A stretch of DNA of 64,000 nucleotides from Nymphaea colorata (GCF_008831285.2 NC_045147.1:5186334-5250333), one strand, 5' to 3'. Shown: positions 35,212 through 47,977, counted from the stretch's first letter. Numbers and translations: made by a program. Notes: generated by a model from the sequence alone, not told the origin.

Positions 35212-37376
35212 AATCTTGGATGTTCGTTCATACTTCATGCCGATTCAAGTTGGAAAAAAAAATAGTTGGAATTGGGAAGCACCATTTACGCCATAGAGGC
35301 ACATTCATTCGATCACCCAAGAAAGGCACCATTGCCCTATCTCCAATAGTCAAACGGCAAGGTACACATAATTCTTCTTATGTTTATGTGGAGTTATCGG
35401 CAGAGTGCCAAGTCGCTTTGTTGGAGGCCTCACATGCGAATGGAAGGAGTGCAAAGCAGCCATGGAAACCTTGAGAGTGCATTTTCTAACTTTTCATGTG
35501 TACTTACTGCAAGACATTGTTGTACTGTCTCTCTCTCTCGCTCAATCTATAGAAAGTTGTAGACTGCTTTCATTGGACACTGATGTATGTATTTATGTAT
35601 CCATGATGCAATTCCTTTCATTTATGCAATTGTCTAGACGTGTCATAATAGGTCTCCAGTCGTAAACTGAATGTAAAATTTTTGTCAAAGCTATATAGAT
35701 GACTAAACAAATGCATCAATTAGATTTCGTCACTTTCATGTAGCTAGCACGGACTGCATGTGACTGGAAATTATATGAACAAGTTAGGTTTTGAAGAGTG
35801 CTTAAACCTAGTTGATATGTTGGAGTATCACTGAAGAGAGGGCTAGGTCTGAATACAGTATTGTAAAGGAGGCTTGGTAGAAATGGCCATGCTGCATTCA
35901 CCTTATTGCATTCTTAATTGTGCTTCTTTCAGAGCTGAAATTATTTGTTACGGAACTAGGTCTGAATGCATTAACCTTTTAAGGGAGTATTATGCATGAA
36001 AATATAAGCTGAAAAAATAACAGGTCCAGCTTCTTCTATGGCGCAGAACTGTGTATGCCTCATTTGACATGCTAAAGTGTCTTCTATATTCATTTTGACC
36101 TTTGATCTCCTGAACGGTACATTCTACATTCTATAGTTGTAATGTCTCACACGATAGCAAATGCAGTAAAAGAGAGCAAAGAGTTTTGTTCCTTTCTCTG
36201 TTGCTGCAGTTGATATGAACATCTCATTTTATCCTTCTTTAGGAAACAATATTGGACGAGGAAGAGGTATAAAATTGGTAGCTATCCTACATCCAGTGGT
36301 CAGCCATTATCAAGATTCTTCTCCTTTCAGTGAGGGCAAACTTATCCAAGTCCTTCTAGCCAGTTTAGGTTAACCTTCTCAAGCTTAATATTCTTGTCAT
36401 GTAAGCCTTTTTCTTTTTCTTTTTTCAGATCAACCATTTCCAGTCATTCATGTAAATCTTCATTTGATGCCTTCTATGTTTTTAGTTTGTCAACATCCTC
36501 TGTGCGGTATAAAGTTTGTCAACATCCTCTGTGTGGATGAAAGACATGTTTTCAACTAAACCCAATTTTGCTTCCTTATCCAAACACTACCTCAGAATTA
36601 ATTTTTTTTTGTATAGAGTAAACAAGACTGTGCTGTGGTTGATGTCCATTTTAAACTTTAAGCTGGTCTATGGTTTTCCCATCATTTTTGTTACTTCTTT
36701 AATTCTTTTGTGCTGAATACATTGGTAATTCTTGTTGGTCTTCTTGTTGGCTGATTCAGGTGTTACGAGACTGAGTTTCTTTGGTTCTCTGTATGTTGTT
36801 TTGACCCCTGTTACGTTGAAGTGGACATTATTGTTGCAAGATTATATTTGTTTCTTTAACAGTCCAGTGAAGGGAATATTATACTGTCATATATTTAAAG
36901 CCTGGATGCTACCATCGTGTACACTCACCTGTTGATTGGTATGTTCTTCTTCGTCGCCATTTCTCTGGTAATTCAAGTGAGATCTGTTTGGAAATGGAAC
37001 TTTGTTACCTTTTCTCGTTCAGATGTTTTTGTTCACATTTTAGAGCATCTACAATTAAATTTCTAATTGTTTCGTATAATTTCTTGGCCTCCCGTTTTAT
37101 GATCGCACTCCTTTGAATGCATGTGAGGACTTCATTGAATACAGAAGATAGTATGATGTTACCAAGTGTAATTATTAGATTGATTGATATTTGTAAAAGC
37201 TTGGAAGTTGGAACTGTTGGATCTATGCTTCAAAATTATATTTTTTAATGGGATAATGATAATGGCTTCTTAAACATAAACTGAATTTATGGCAACCTTT
37301 TATACGAGATTTTCTGTTCTAGATCTAGTTTCTTAATTGGACCTGTTTATTCAAGTCAGTGATTGGTTTCACATGA
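35212..37376. other. No gene seen
   Basis: About 2.2 kb of AT-rich sequence with pyrimidine-rich stretches reminiscent of intron or promoter DNA. The open stretches are short and unlike known families. Confidence 0.4.
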
Positions 37377-37799
37377 CAAATGAACGATTTGAACACCTAT
37401 TGATTCTAACAACTGATTGCAGAGTTGATCATTCGGACCTTTCAATTCATAGATGTGGATCTCGGACCTATGAATGGGGATATTCCCGATACTCACAAAG
37501 AAAAAAGTAAGTGACTTAGACAAAAAGAGAAGTGACTTGGACAAAAAGAAATGAAGTGACTTAGACAAATCTTGTTTGTCGATAACCTTGGACCAATCAA
37601 TCGAATGTTGATTAATACGTAATCGATCGAACACCACTTGAAAACGGTTCTTCTGTTCAGAAACGAAATGCTCCAAATGCTCCTGGAAATTCTTGCTCCC
37701 ATTGGACCATTTGTATCTATATGCATTAGGATCCCGATTCATGGATCTCTCAGTTCGAGAAATAAGAGGATCGAACCATTTCTTCTGACTCTTTTTCAA
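37377..37799 (-). pseudogene. ycf2: Nuclear copy of plastid ycf2 (NUPT)
   Basis: The minus strand encodes [92 protein letters not shown] and [17 protein letters not shown] in order. These are long near-identical stretches of chloroplast Ycf2, the large essential plastid protein associated with an AAA-type import motor. Only about 140 of more than 2000 residues are present. Differences from the usual plastid sequence include a loss of two residues after FDPLI. The open frame continues a little beyond both ends into unrelated sequence. It is a plastid-to-nucleus transfer and not functional. Confidence 0.95.
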
Positions 37800-40234
37800 A
37801 ACCGGGTCACTTTGAAACCTTGCACTTTTTTGGACCTGTTTATTTCCCACGGGATACAGATCCTAATTTATTGGATAAAGGTTTTGCAAAGCATTGATGA
37901 CTATTGGGTCTGTAAACACATTAAATTGAGCATTTGGATATTAATTGGTGGGCACCGGATCCACCAATTTACCATGTACGTACAATTAAAGGGACTGGAA
38001 TATTCTAATATGAACGCCCTTTTTAATCTGCAGTTGGACTATTCGTTATTCATTAATGGAAAGCAAGAAAATTAAGGAATTCTGCGATAACAGGAAATCA
38101 AAATTAATTCCCAAGAAGGAAGGACTCTTTTGAAGACTTTCGGCTTCTTTCCGGTATTCAACGTCCGTCTCTCTCTCTCTCAAGCCAAGAAATTGTTTGC
38201 TTTCCCTAACATTTAAACCCAGACGAACTTCTAAACTCCATCCCACACACTTTCCCTTTCCTCTCGATGAAACCTCTCAGCTGCAGGCTCTTCCCCTGAG
38301 TCTCCCCTCTTGTTCTTCAACTGCCATGCAACCCGTCTCCCTCCGAGCACCCGCTCTTCTTCAAGGTATGCACTAAACCTTCTTTCTCCACTCCCTTTCC
38401 CTTTCTGTCGCTCAATCCAGGTTATGAGTAGGCCATGGCCGAGATGAAACGCCTTTCTCTGCTTAGATACTCATTCTTTGTCTCTGATTTACAGCCCTGA
38501 CCTGCGGAAAGAAGGTGGTCATTTACGTCCCTGACCTGCGGAAAGAAGGTGGTCCAGCCCTAATCGCTGGTGGGTGTTCTCATATGAGGTCGTTTCTGAA
38601 ACATCTATGTTAACCTGTTCTCTCTCTCTCTGGCTAAGGCTCTGCGTCTGCCATGGCCGACGCAGCTCTTGTATGTTATCTTTTCCTGTCTCTCTCACTG
38701 ATTTGTTGTCTTCGTTGTGCTAGTCCTCAAGTTGTTTGATGAAATTTTTGTGTGTATGTATAACTTGTTTTTTGTATGCTTCAACAGCGCTTTTTTGTAT
38801 TTCATTCACATTGGAGTACGTTAGCTTTCATAAGTAATTCTAGGCAATTTAATTCTTTAACTTCCCTTTTTTCATGTTATTCTTTGAGGCATCTGAGGAG
38901 AAGCAGAATTATTTAAATCAGTATTGATTTTTTTCTTGTAGTTGTCAAAGTGAATGAACATATATGTATGTAATCATCGATTGCTTTCCAATCCAGTTAT
39001 GATATTTGTATTGCTGTATGGATTCATTCATATGGGTTCTTCTGCATTTGAATGCCAAGGGATTGGTTAAACGAGTCTTGGTCTGTGGCATAAGTAAATG
39101 AAAATGCTTACTGTGGTGGACATGATTTTCATATGTTGCTATGAACACTGAACATCTTTTACTGTAGATGACATCTACTATGTTAGGAATTCAGCTGTAT
39201 ATATTTTTTTTGCTTTGTGTAATCTCTTATTTTTTATTTTTCTTACCTTTGTGGTCTTTTATGTTATTTTATTTTCTTTTTCTGCTTTACCAGCTGAACA
39301 TCTTAGCTGTAGAGAGCAGAGGACTCTGCATGGGCTATGTTTCAAGCTGTTGGAGATCCCAACAGCTCATGTTGTTTTCTGTTTGTTGGTCGATCAAGTT
39401 CTTAAAGGGCTATTTGTGAGGTTCTTAATAAATTAATTTGCGATTCAGAAGTGCCATAGATTTGCCTATTTGTGAGATATTTAGTTTGTTCACATGGTAT
39501 CATAGCTTGGGTATGTGTGATTTGTTTTGTTCGCCAAGTTGGGGCTTCTTTCTCAAAGAAAAAATGAGACAGTTTGCTGCTATAAATTTTACTGATTGAT
39601 TCTGAATTAGTTGTTGACTTATTTGAAGATCTGCGTCAGTACCAATTGTTGTGGCAATTAGAAGACATGTTGTATATGTTACGGTTTTTGACAACAAGTA
39701 GATTGAATCTTGCTGCTGCTGATTAGGTTGAGAGGATTGAGCTGTCATGTTTTTCATTTCTAGTGTGTTATATCTCTTCAATAATCTGAGTTAATTTATT
39801 TTATATGAAATGGAAGGCAAAGAGTACCTTTCCCTCCTACCATTCCTCAAAGTTACACCTACATTATTATGTGTCATGGGCTATGGAATCCATCCTTTCA
39901 TCTTGTCAACCTTAAACTTTCGCGTCAGCTTTGAAAATGGTGTTTTAATTGGGTAGTAGAGTTGGAATTAACCTTTTCTCCTAGTCATTTTTTTCCCTTT
40001 TTCTCAAGGAACCCTTACAATAGGAGAAGTCTAAGGAATTCATCTTGTTATGAACCCTTCCATCACAAAGCCCTATGTTTACAGGGTGAGATCAAGGGGA
40101 GTGCTTTCTTGCGATGTTTAGTTTGCAAAAACCATCCTAGTCATTTCTCTTCTTCCAACCAAAGGTCACTTGGTTTTATAAACGTACTCTTCTCGAAGGA
40201 AAAGGGAAAACAATCTAGGTAATATATCACTTGA
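37800..40234. other. No gene identified; possible promoter/UTR-like CT-rich stretch
   Basis: 37800-38070 next to the ycf2 piece could be further organellar or junction DNA, but I cannot assign it. 38160-38700 is CT-rich (several TCTCTCTC runs) with a small imperfect duplication of CCCTGACCTGCGGAAAGAAG (38496 and 38531), a style often seen in plant 5' UTRs. ATGGCCGACGCAGCTCTT at 38653 followed by GTATG could be a first exon, but I do not recognise the product. Confidence 0.35.
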
Positions 40235-41100
40235 CGTCAAGAAGTTTTAATAAACTAACTATTTTTGAAAAGGAATTTTGCTGCATGACGATGTACCTTC
40301 GATTTGTCTTAGGTATTCCTTTGAGGGTCAAGGAGGAAGTTTCAAGCCCTTGCTATCAGTCAATTGAAGGAGAAGACTGGAAAGATTCTTTGTGTCAGCT
40401 ATGAAGATGGGTTCAGTGATGTCGAGGAGCTCAAGGATTAGGAAATGTTATTCGCCTTTGCAATCAAACATCTGCAAGAATCAAACATGAAAGTGCGAAG
40501 AGGTGGAAGCCTGATTGTTCTTTGAAACCTTGGCAAGTAGCAAAATGAGTGTTGAGAGATGGGCTCAGGGCGAGTGTAGTTGTTCCTCTGGGTTAGTAAT
40601 CGAGAGTACTGGGTATGCATAAAGGTGATTTATGTGTATTCCACGAAGATAACAACCTATGAACATTTTGTCTCGTTGAAACTCATAAGTTGAAGTGGGT
40701 ATGACACGTGACAAAGCTACACAAAACCATCAAAGAGATGGCATTCTGTAGTAGCCTTTTGGGGTGGTGAGGTATTCTCCTCAGAGGTGAAGGCCGGCGT
40801 AAAAAAAAATTGAAATGACAAAGAAGACAAGCAAAAAAAAAAAGCAAGAAAAAGCAAAAGAAAATCAATGACAAAAGAAAGCAAGAAAGAAAAAGTGTCT
40901 GCCAAGGGATGAAGGACATGAAAGCTGAAGTCTCTAGCATTGATTGCAGATCCTTTGTGTATGAATGATTCGAGGTTAATATCTACTCCTTTTCTTTGGT
41001 TTCCTATGAAGCAGATAACAATTTCTTTATGCTCACACCTTGAAAATGGAAAGAAATCCCTTCGTGAGATTTGATAGCATCGGTGCGATTCCCAATCCTA
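40235..41100 (+). repeat. Dispersed noncoding repeat, copy 3
   Basis: Same order of landmarks as copy 2: GACGTCAAGAAGTTTT, CAAAATGAGTGTTGAGAGATG, GGTTAGTAATCGAGAGTACTG, TAGTAGCCTTTTGGGGTGG, TGAGGTATTCTCCTC, then an A/G-rich tract (40800-40890), ending with GATTTGATAGCATCGGTGCG near 41075. Confidence 0.85.
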
Positions 41101-41437
41101 ATACTTCATCGAATGCTTCAGGTAAAAGAAGGTTGTCTTTTCCACACAACATGCACTAAAAGCTTATGGGCAAGACTTTTAAAATAACAAGACATTTCAA
41201 AGTTCAATTCTTTGCAAAGAAAACTTGACGTCTTTTGCTATATTCCTGATTGGTGAGTATACGAGGGAATGCTAATTCTCTTTACATCATTTTAGTTGAG
41301 GTTTGGTCTTATTGTTGAGTGTCAACCTGGTTTAGAGTCTTTAGACTTTGAGACCCATGTTCATTATTTTATTTATGGCCATGCTTATTTTGAGTCAGTT
41401 TTATGTAGTGCGTAAGTTGACTAGAGTACTTTTTGTG
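41101..41437. other. No gene seen
   Basis: Short spacer between the dispersed repeat and the expanded duplicate. No recognisable motif. Confidence 0.4.
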
Positions 41438-42662
41438 TATAGTCTAGCATGGTATGGACATGGGTTAAAGTAGTGTTGTGGTTCCATGCTTGTTTGAATC
41501 TTAATTATAGTAGTTTTGGTTTGATTGTTAACTGTCGTGTTCTTTTCATTGAGCATTTGATTCTGTTTAAAACCATGTATCTAAGTTGCGCATCTCCTAA
41601 CCGAGGTATGGTTGAAGAACTGTGAATGTTGGAGTTGTTAAACCTTGGTATTGATTTCATGTGTTTGTTGGTCTTCACTAGGATTGTCAGAAATTAGAGC
41701 ATATGCTTCTTGATTGTTTCTCTAAAAGGCACGAACCAAGTTAGTTAGCTAAATTATTTTGCAAACATATTAATTCCTGATTTGTTTCTCATTTTTTGTG
41801 TTTGATAGTTAAGATTCCGTGCATCATAATTATATTTTCATCACTGGCTCACTGAACTTATGTATATTTTTATGTTCTTAAGGTGCTGCTGGTTTTGATA
41901 GTTTGGTTTTTAGTTTACGATGGTACAGATTTTTTAGTGATCTGTATACTTTGCCAAGTTGAATTATCTAATAGTTCTTTTGATCAGTTTGGTTTCAAAA
42001 TTTATAGAAGGTTAGTTTCTATACATTTGTTTTTCATGTTATTTCTGCCTTTCTGCCTTGTGTACCTGAGTGTTGCATGTTCATCTTCGTTGCAAGCGTA
42101 ATAGTCATCCTGCATGTTAGTATAGCTTATTGATTTTTCCATGTTTTTTACTGGTTTTTAAGACATTTATTTCCTACAAATTGTCTTCAAGAACTACTAT
42201 TCTGTTTCCAGTGGAAATGAGGTTACGGTTTCCATAGACATGCCTGACTAGGATGCAGTTAGGGGAAGTCAAATTGATGGGTGCATCAAGAGCAAAATTG
42301 TTTAAATTTGTTTTTGTCAACACCATGTGCTTGGAAGACTAGGAATGTTGGGATGACCTCTTTCTTTTAATTGCAGTAGATGACCTCTTTCTTTTAATTG
42401 CATACTGCGGGCTGGTTTGAAATTTAGCGATTTGTCCATGGTGTTTTAATGTTCCATAATTCATGCTCTGGTCACGGGTTTCGCAGGCCCTCACCTCAGC
42501 TATTGTTATTGCTTTTGCTTGGTGCATCATTTTGTTCTGGACTTACCAAAATCAAAGTTGCCTTCCACCTTATTCCAAAAAGGTTTTTTTTTTTTTCTGT
42601 CTTTTTTTCACCGATTGAATGAAGTTGTCTGGAAGGTCCAGAAAAGGTCTAGATCTAAAGAT

Positions 42663-42696
<34 letters not shown>

Positions 42697-43240
42697 CCTT
42701 TGAGGTGCAAGCCCATCTTCAAGATTTATGGTCTCTATGGTTTTCAAAATAAAGTTTTTTATTTAACATAAAAAATTTTTCTCTTGCATCTATGGAATCA
42801 GGGCATTAATAACCTACGTCTCATTATATATTGAATTTAGGCTTACTTGGCCAATTCTTTACGTCATGCAACATCTTTGACTCTATACACAATTGTCCTT
42901 TGTAATATCTTCTCTTCTATTCATTGAGTTACTTTGCTGCTAACTGAATGCAAAGTGCTAACCTTTGATAATTTTCTTCACTTATATTTTGCTCTATATG
43001 TATGAATATTGAAATGTACAATTAACCGTTGGGATAAGAAGGTTATTTGCTTCCTCTTGTAAAGATGAATGAGATGGTTGCCCTTGATGTTTAGGATTAC
43101 AATTTTTCTTTTTATTTTGTGAAAATACTATTTATTTCTGTTAAATATGTGAAGGAAATTTTGAAGTTCAATTCTAGCCATCAAATAGGCACGTGGGGGG
43201 GGGGGGTGGTGTTAGTGGGGGTGGAGGAAAAAACGGCATA
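41438..43240 (+). repeat. Expanded copy of the sequence at 20231-20866
   Basis: Blocks 41438-41589, 42250-42302 and 42828-43240 match the compact copy at a few differences per 100 bases. The two extra segments are 41590-42249 (660 bp) and 42303-42827 (525 bp). The second contains a long T run (42665-42696) and a direct repeat of GATGACCTCTTTCTTTTAAT (42352 and 42378). Nothing in the extra segments looks like a complete transposon. Confidence 0.85.
42665..42696 (+). repeat. Poly(T) run of about 32 bases
   Basis: An uninterrupted T run that could be the poly(A) tail of a minus-strand retroposed sequence. No LINE or SINE body was recognised beside it. Confidence 0.85.
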
Positions 43241-44219
43241 GGTAAAACTTCCATACCATCAAACAAGGAAGTAAGATGCCTAGAATAAAAGTTCCATCCC
43301 ATTGCACACAAGCCCTTTTTTTGAATCTGGAAGTTTAATTCTACCCCATCAAAACCTGTGATTAAATACCTGGTGTACGCAACTTCAAAAATTGTGTTCC
43401 CATGAGAATTTATCCATGAACAGACTGAATCACTACAAATTACCTTTCCAACTCAATAACTGCACTACCATGTCGAGTAGTTGTCATATCAAAAGAACAC
43501 ATGAACCAGATGAAAGTAAACAGACAGTATTATAAGGGAAAAAGGGTAGTAAAAGATGAATATAGAACTCCCACCTTACAATACTTTGGGGGATTGTGAC
43601 CTCACAGAGGCTCTGTACCATGAAAACAAGGGCCAACCACAAGAACTGACAACTTAGTTTTTGTACCATGATAGATATAAACAAGTGAATAGAAAAGGCA
43701 TTCTGAAGGCACAACAGACTGGCCAGGTGCATTAGTGACCTCTTCTTTTAAAGTGGGGAGGCGTAGAAAGTTGATGCCCCTTGACATTCAAAATGAAAAC
43801 TAGTCATCTACTAACCCCACCTCAAGCCATTGCACCAATCCCCTTGATAACAACATGCCCCATATATTCAGTGGCCAAAAGTATGTGCTGGAGGGGCCAA
43901 GGCGGTGAGCATCCACAAAAAAAACCAGTCTATCAGTAAAAGCTAGAGGATGCCATTAATTGTTACTTATTTCTTAGAATGGAGATGAAACAAAACCTAT
44001 CACTTCAGTTGTGTAAGTTCAGATGCTGCTCTGGTAAAGCAATATTGGAATATTTTGATAGGTAAATATTTCTAGAATGACAAGGTTTTGTTGCTTTAGA
44101 TGTCATTAACATATCCCTTTTTGTTTACTGTCAGATGTATCTCACACTTTGTTGTGCTATTGGTTGAATATGCCCATTCTAACAACCAATCCAATTTCTG
44201 TATGTTTTGTGAAATTTAG
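43241..44219. other. No gene seen
   Basis: About 1 kb without recognisable coding or repeat structure. Confidence 0.4.
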
Positions 44220-44366
44220 GGTGAGCACGGCCCAGACAGCCAGGTTGTCCTTGTTGTTGTTGGTGATGTTGATATGGATGCTATTGACATGGTAATACTT
44301 CGTGGGGAGTTTGCTTCAAAAGCATTAAGCCACAGTTTTACTGTGCACACCCAAGACATGGAGGAG
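44220..44366 (+). pseudogene. Unrecognised exon-like fragment
   Basis: The sequence TTTGTGAAATTTAG looks like a 3' splice site and is followed by an open frame [20 protein letters not shown], then [20 protein letters not shown], ending at GAGGAG before GTCAT. The hydrophobic [10 protein letters not shown] segment resembles a buried beta strand and turn. I do not recognise the family. It could be an exon of a gene otherwise lost from this interval. Confidence 0.3.
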
Positions 44367-44597
44367 GTCATCTCTACACATTGCTAGAATTGGGTAGGCT
44401 TGGCAATCTGTAAACTAAATGTGTGGAAACTCATCGTCTCTGCCTCCTGGGCTGGTCTTGGGAATTGTTTGTGATTGGCTTTTGAAGTTTTAATGGTTTT
44501 GATAGGTTTTTCATCTTGAAACACCGACTTTGACTTGAAATTTGGGTATTGAACTCATGCTGAGCTTACTCTTTTGCCGAATCACCTGAACAAATGT

Positions 44598-44814
44598 CCA
44601 ATTACATTGAATGGTTTCTGCTGCACTTTTAGTGCTCCTACCAAGTGGACACCTGCAAAATAAATCTCAGGGTCCTATAACCAACTGAATCCTCTTGAAG
44701 CCTGCCATTTTCCAATTTACGTGTGACTTGTCCACAATGATTAGTAGTCTAGAAGAGTTGCACAATTTGACAAATTGACTTTCTCTTGGTCTATTTACCA
44801 GGGGAGATGATTGG
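44598..44814 (+). repeat. Partial duplicate, copy 1: intron end and exon start of ABCG gene
   Basis: Matches 46110-46313: CCAATTACATTGAATGG, TTTTAGTGCTCCTACCAAGT, CTCTTGAAGCCTGCCATTTT, AGAAGAGTTGCACAATTTG and TATTTACCAGGGGAGAT all recur in order, with small indels. This copy leads into the intact exon. Confidence 0.9.
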
Positions 44815-45091
44815 GGCCACAAAGATTATATTCATGGATGAGATATCATCTGGATTGGATAGCTCACCTATATATCAGATAGTCACATGTCTTCTGTGTA
44901 CAAATTCCCCGGTGTTGATATCTCTTCTCCAACCAGCACCAGAAACGTTTGACCTCTTTGATGAGATGGCGGAGGGCAAGATTGTTTATCACGGTCCTCA
45001 TGTCCATGCTCTTCAGTTCTGTGAGGAGTTCTGTGAGGATTGTGGTCTCAAGTGCCCAAAAAGGAAAGGTGCTGCTGATTTCCTTCAAGAG
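44802..45091 (+). pseudogene. ABCG/PDR-type ABC transporter exon (first nucleotide-binding domain)
   Basis: The exon starts after TATTTACCAG and ends before GTATAT, so both splice sites fit GT-AG. It reads [20 protein letters not shown], with IIFMDE as Walker B plus the catalytic Glu and SSGLDSS as D-loop. [16 protein letters not shown] then contains the switch region of the full-size PDR subfamily, and [13 protein letters not shown] follows. Usual members have LFMDEISTGLDSS and ...LLSEGQIVYQGP; here the switch-following segment reads [12 protein letters not shown] with a short deletion. PDR proteins export hormones and terpenoids at the plasma membrane. No other exon of this gene is nearby, so it is a gene fragment. 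Confidence 0.85.
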
Positions 45092-46109
45092 GTATATACT
45101 GGGTTCATCTCCTTCAACTTGCAACTGAAACCTGTCCCTCTCTCCTTCCTCCTTTAAAATATGCACATAAGTAATGCCTGATTTCTTTTCTGAGGATTGA
45201 TGTTTTTAAACTTTTGCGACTTGTCTGCAGTTACTAGCTCGCAATTTAGCAATGATATGGAGAGCTATTTGTAAAGCAAAGAGTCATTTGTAAAGCAAAG
45301 GCATCTCTTATTTTGACTTGAAGGATACAAGGCATTTCCCTTTAGAAGTGATAACCTATTATACGTAAATGAAGAAAACCACTCTGAAGTATCAATATAA
45401 TAATAACCAGCTTTTGTCGGTCGGTATATGGTCAACTGCCCACACCAGACTCCTCCCTCTGTAAAAATGATATAAATTCGTGCGTGTTGAGGATTCCGTC
45501 TGATATATATGCATTTGAAGAGCGTGATTCTTGTCTCGATTATTAGTTTTTCCATCTCAGGATCACATTAGTATAGTTAGTTTTAAGGAAAAAAAGAGCT
45601 AAATTTGGCTTTCAAAGCATCTCTCGTTTCATTTTAAATATAAGTCTTCTTTAAAATCAAGGTATAATTGTCTTTTATGCTATATTTGACAGTATGGTGT
45701 ATTCATTTTAACCATTATTAAGCCCGATGGATGACTTTCCTGGTTAAGAAAAAGTGAAGTACAAATTCAGCAAACATAAAAAGTGACTGATGGATTTGGA
45801 ATATAGCCAATTAGCAGGGATTTTTGTGAACAGTTTTCTAAAAATAAAAGGTATCCTTTTTCTAGACGCGAAACCTTTCTGCTGGCATTGGTTTCTTTTT
45901 ATCTCTTACATTGACAAATACTGGTGATGTTTTGAAAGACTCTCTCTCTCTCTTTCTCTTTCTCTCCACGCCCACATCCACATACAGCACAACCACAACA
46001 AATACAAACACATGTTAGAGTTCAGTTTTGTGATTTCATTCCATGCCCTCATGCAATCACTGTATATGTACAAAGTCATGAAATTTTCAAGTTTCTCTCA
46101 TATATCTAC
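45092..46109. other. No gene seen between the two ABCG pieces
   Basis: Intron-like AT-rich sequence with a CT run at 45940-45967. The next exon of an ABCG gene (starting with a TSRKDQ-like coding sequence) is not visible. Confidence 0.4.
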
Positions 46110-46313
46110 CCAATTACATTGAATGGTTTCTGCTACACTTTTAGTGCTCCTACCAAGTGGACACCTGTCCTAGAACAACCAAATCCTCTTGAAGCCTGCC
46201 ATTTTCCAATTTACATGTGACTGTGGGATTATATATTTATTTTCCACAATAGAAGAGTTGCACAATTTGACAAATTGACTTTGTTTGGCCTATTTACCAG
46301 GGGAGATAATTGG
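46110..46313 (+). pseudogene. Partial duplicate, copy 2: ABCG intron end with aborted exon
   Basis: Repeats 44598-44814. The splice acceptor TATTTACCAG is retained and is followed by GGGAGATAATTGG, after which similarity ends (CCCCCACTTTCC). Only about 12 bases of the exon survive. It is a local duplication of the gene's intron end rather than a whole exon. Confidence 0.85.
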
Positions 46314-47367
46314 ATCCCCCACTTTCCTCATGATGCACATGCACATTTTTCTTCATGAAAATTAATTCTTTTTCTATCTTTACTGGCTGTCTATCAAAGG
46401 CTGTTGCTTCTTGTGCTTCAATGGTCATATCAACAACTTTTGTAGACGTGAAATGTATGTTTCCACAGGTACGTCTTGTAATTGAATGCTCTAACCCTTG
46501 TTCTTGAGAAACTCATGAGTTTGCAGGTGTGTGACACCTGGTATGGAGATTTTCTTTCCTAGTTATCTTAGTTGCTTAAGTAAATTGTACATTTTCTATT
46601 GAAACATGATGCTTATTTCTGCTTCTTGATCTTGAGATTGATAGCAGTTATTTCTTATTTTTCTATCCTAGTTTAGGTTTATTTAACTGTTATTTGTTTG
46701 CCTTGTAACTGTATTGAGTTTATATCTAAAAAGGATTGCTATGTTATGTTGAAGTTGTTTCAGTTTTGCCACCTTAGTTGTGATCTTGTAGTCCTTGCTT
46801 GGATGGTATCAGCTATAGGTTTCTAAAGGCTTGGCATTCACCTGCTGTCATTTTAAGTCTTGCATGAAACTGTTGCAACATGGTAGCTACCTTCTATAAT
46901 ACTATCTTCCATGTTTATGGTTATCACAGGAAATGCAAGCTGAAACTTCAGGAAAAGCAGCTGAAAATTGCAGAATTACGCCAAACCACTGGATTGAATC
47001 CTTTGTAGATGCAAGAAGAGAAGAAGAGGAGGTGACTGCATGTGCAATAGAGAGAGAGAAGAAAAGAGGGCAGCAACCGTGGCCCTTCCTCCTTGTCATT
47101 AATATAACCTAATCTATGCTACAAGTAAATACAGAAAACAACAAGTATTTACAAGTATGCCACTGCCCATTATGTTTAGGTATATGGGCAAGATGGATCA
47201 GGGCTGTAGACATAGATGTGCATCTTTTTGAAAGCACTCCTCAAAACCTGCAGCAAAAGAAATGCAGACATAAAACCGATAGCTTATTTTATGAGGCACA
47301 ATTGGCTTATATGGCCTACATGCAGCTCAACTAAAGTTAAAAAAAAGTTGTGTGACAGAGTTTGCAC
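46314..47367. other. No gene identified
   Basis: About 1 kb of intron-like sequence. A short plus-strand frame at 46930-47008 (LQEKQLKIAELRQTTGL) looks coiled-coil like but is too short to name. Confidence 0.35.
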
Positions 47368-47477
47368 CTTAGGCTCTGAGGTGCTTACACGCATTGCAAG
47401 CAACACCCTTTCCAAGCTCCTTGCAACTTCATCTTCTTCTATCCTCCCATTTATTAACAGAAGCTGTTCTTTTGGCT
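47368..47477 (-). pseudogene. P4-ATPase (ALA2-like flippase) exon, region after the TGDK motif
   Basis: The minus strand exon is bounded by CATGCAG at its start and GTGCAAAC after its end. It encodes EPKEQLLLINGRIEED, then VARSLERVLLAMRVSTSEPK. This is the part of the P domain of plant ALA2-type P4-ATPases that follows the TGDK segment. P4-ATPases flip phospholipids to the cytosolic leaflet. The phase joins correctly (CCT G|AG) to the exon at 47978. The next expected exon, carrying the DGWAL and GDGGNDV regions, was not found to the left, so this is a gene fragment. Confidence 0.85.
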
Positions 47478-47977
47478 CTGCATGATCTAACTGACATAAG
47501 TTCTACTACAATTTGATAGCTTATGCATAACTAAGTAGTTTGTGCAAGAAATAAGCAGGATCAGGTCCAACAGAAACAACATCAGCAAGTTTATCAAAAG
47601 GAACCATACTATTAGATCTCGATGGTAGCAGTCTTCCTATTAGCTTTCTCATGTATGCCTACACCATTGTGCATGCCTGAGTCTCCACCAATAGCAGCAC
47701 AAAACAAGATCAAGGGCATCTTCCCTTCATCCACATACTAAGATCTTGCATGAAGGAAGAAAAGAGAACTAAAACCACATTTTGATCACATCCACATACA
47801 ACTTGCACACAGAAGAAAGTTTATGATCTTATATAGTAAAAGATGATTAATTTTCTTTACGAAAGTTGTCAAATGCCAAAAAGAGAAAACATTTCAGCTC
47901 GCTCTTTGTGACAATCTGCGCTGATCAGACAAAGTGACCTGGGTTTCGTGAGAAAAGAAGAATGAAGCATGACTAAC
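47478..47977 (-). other. Intron of the P4-ATPase fragment
   Basis: 500 bp between the two P4-ATPase exons. It starts GTTAGTC and ends ATGCAG on the minus strand. Confidence 0.75.
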
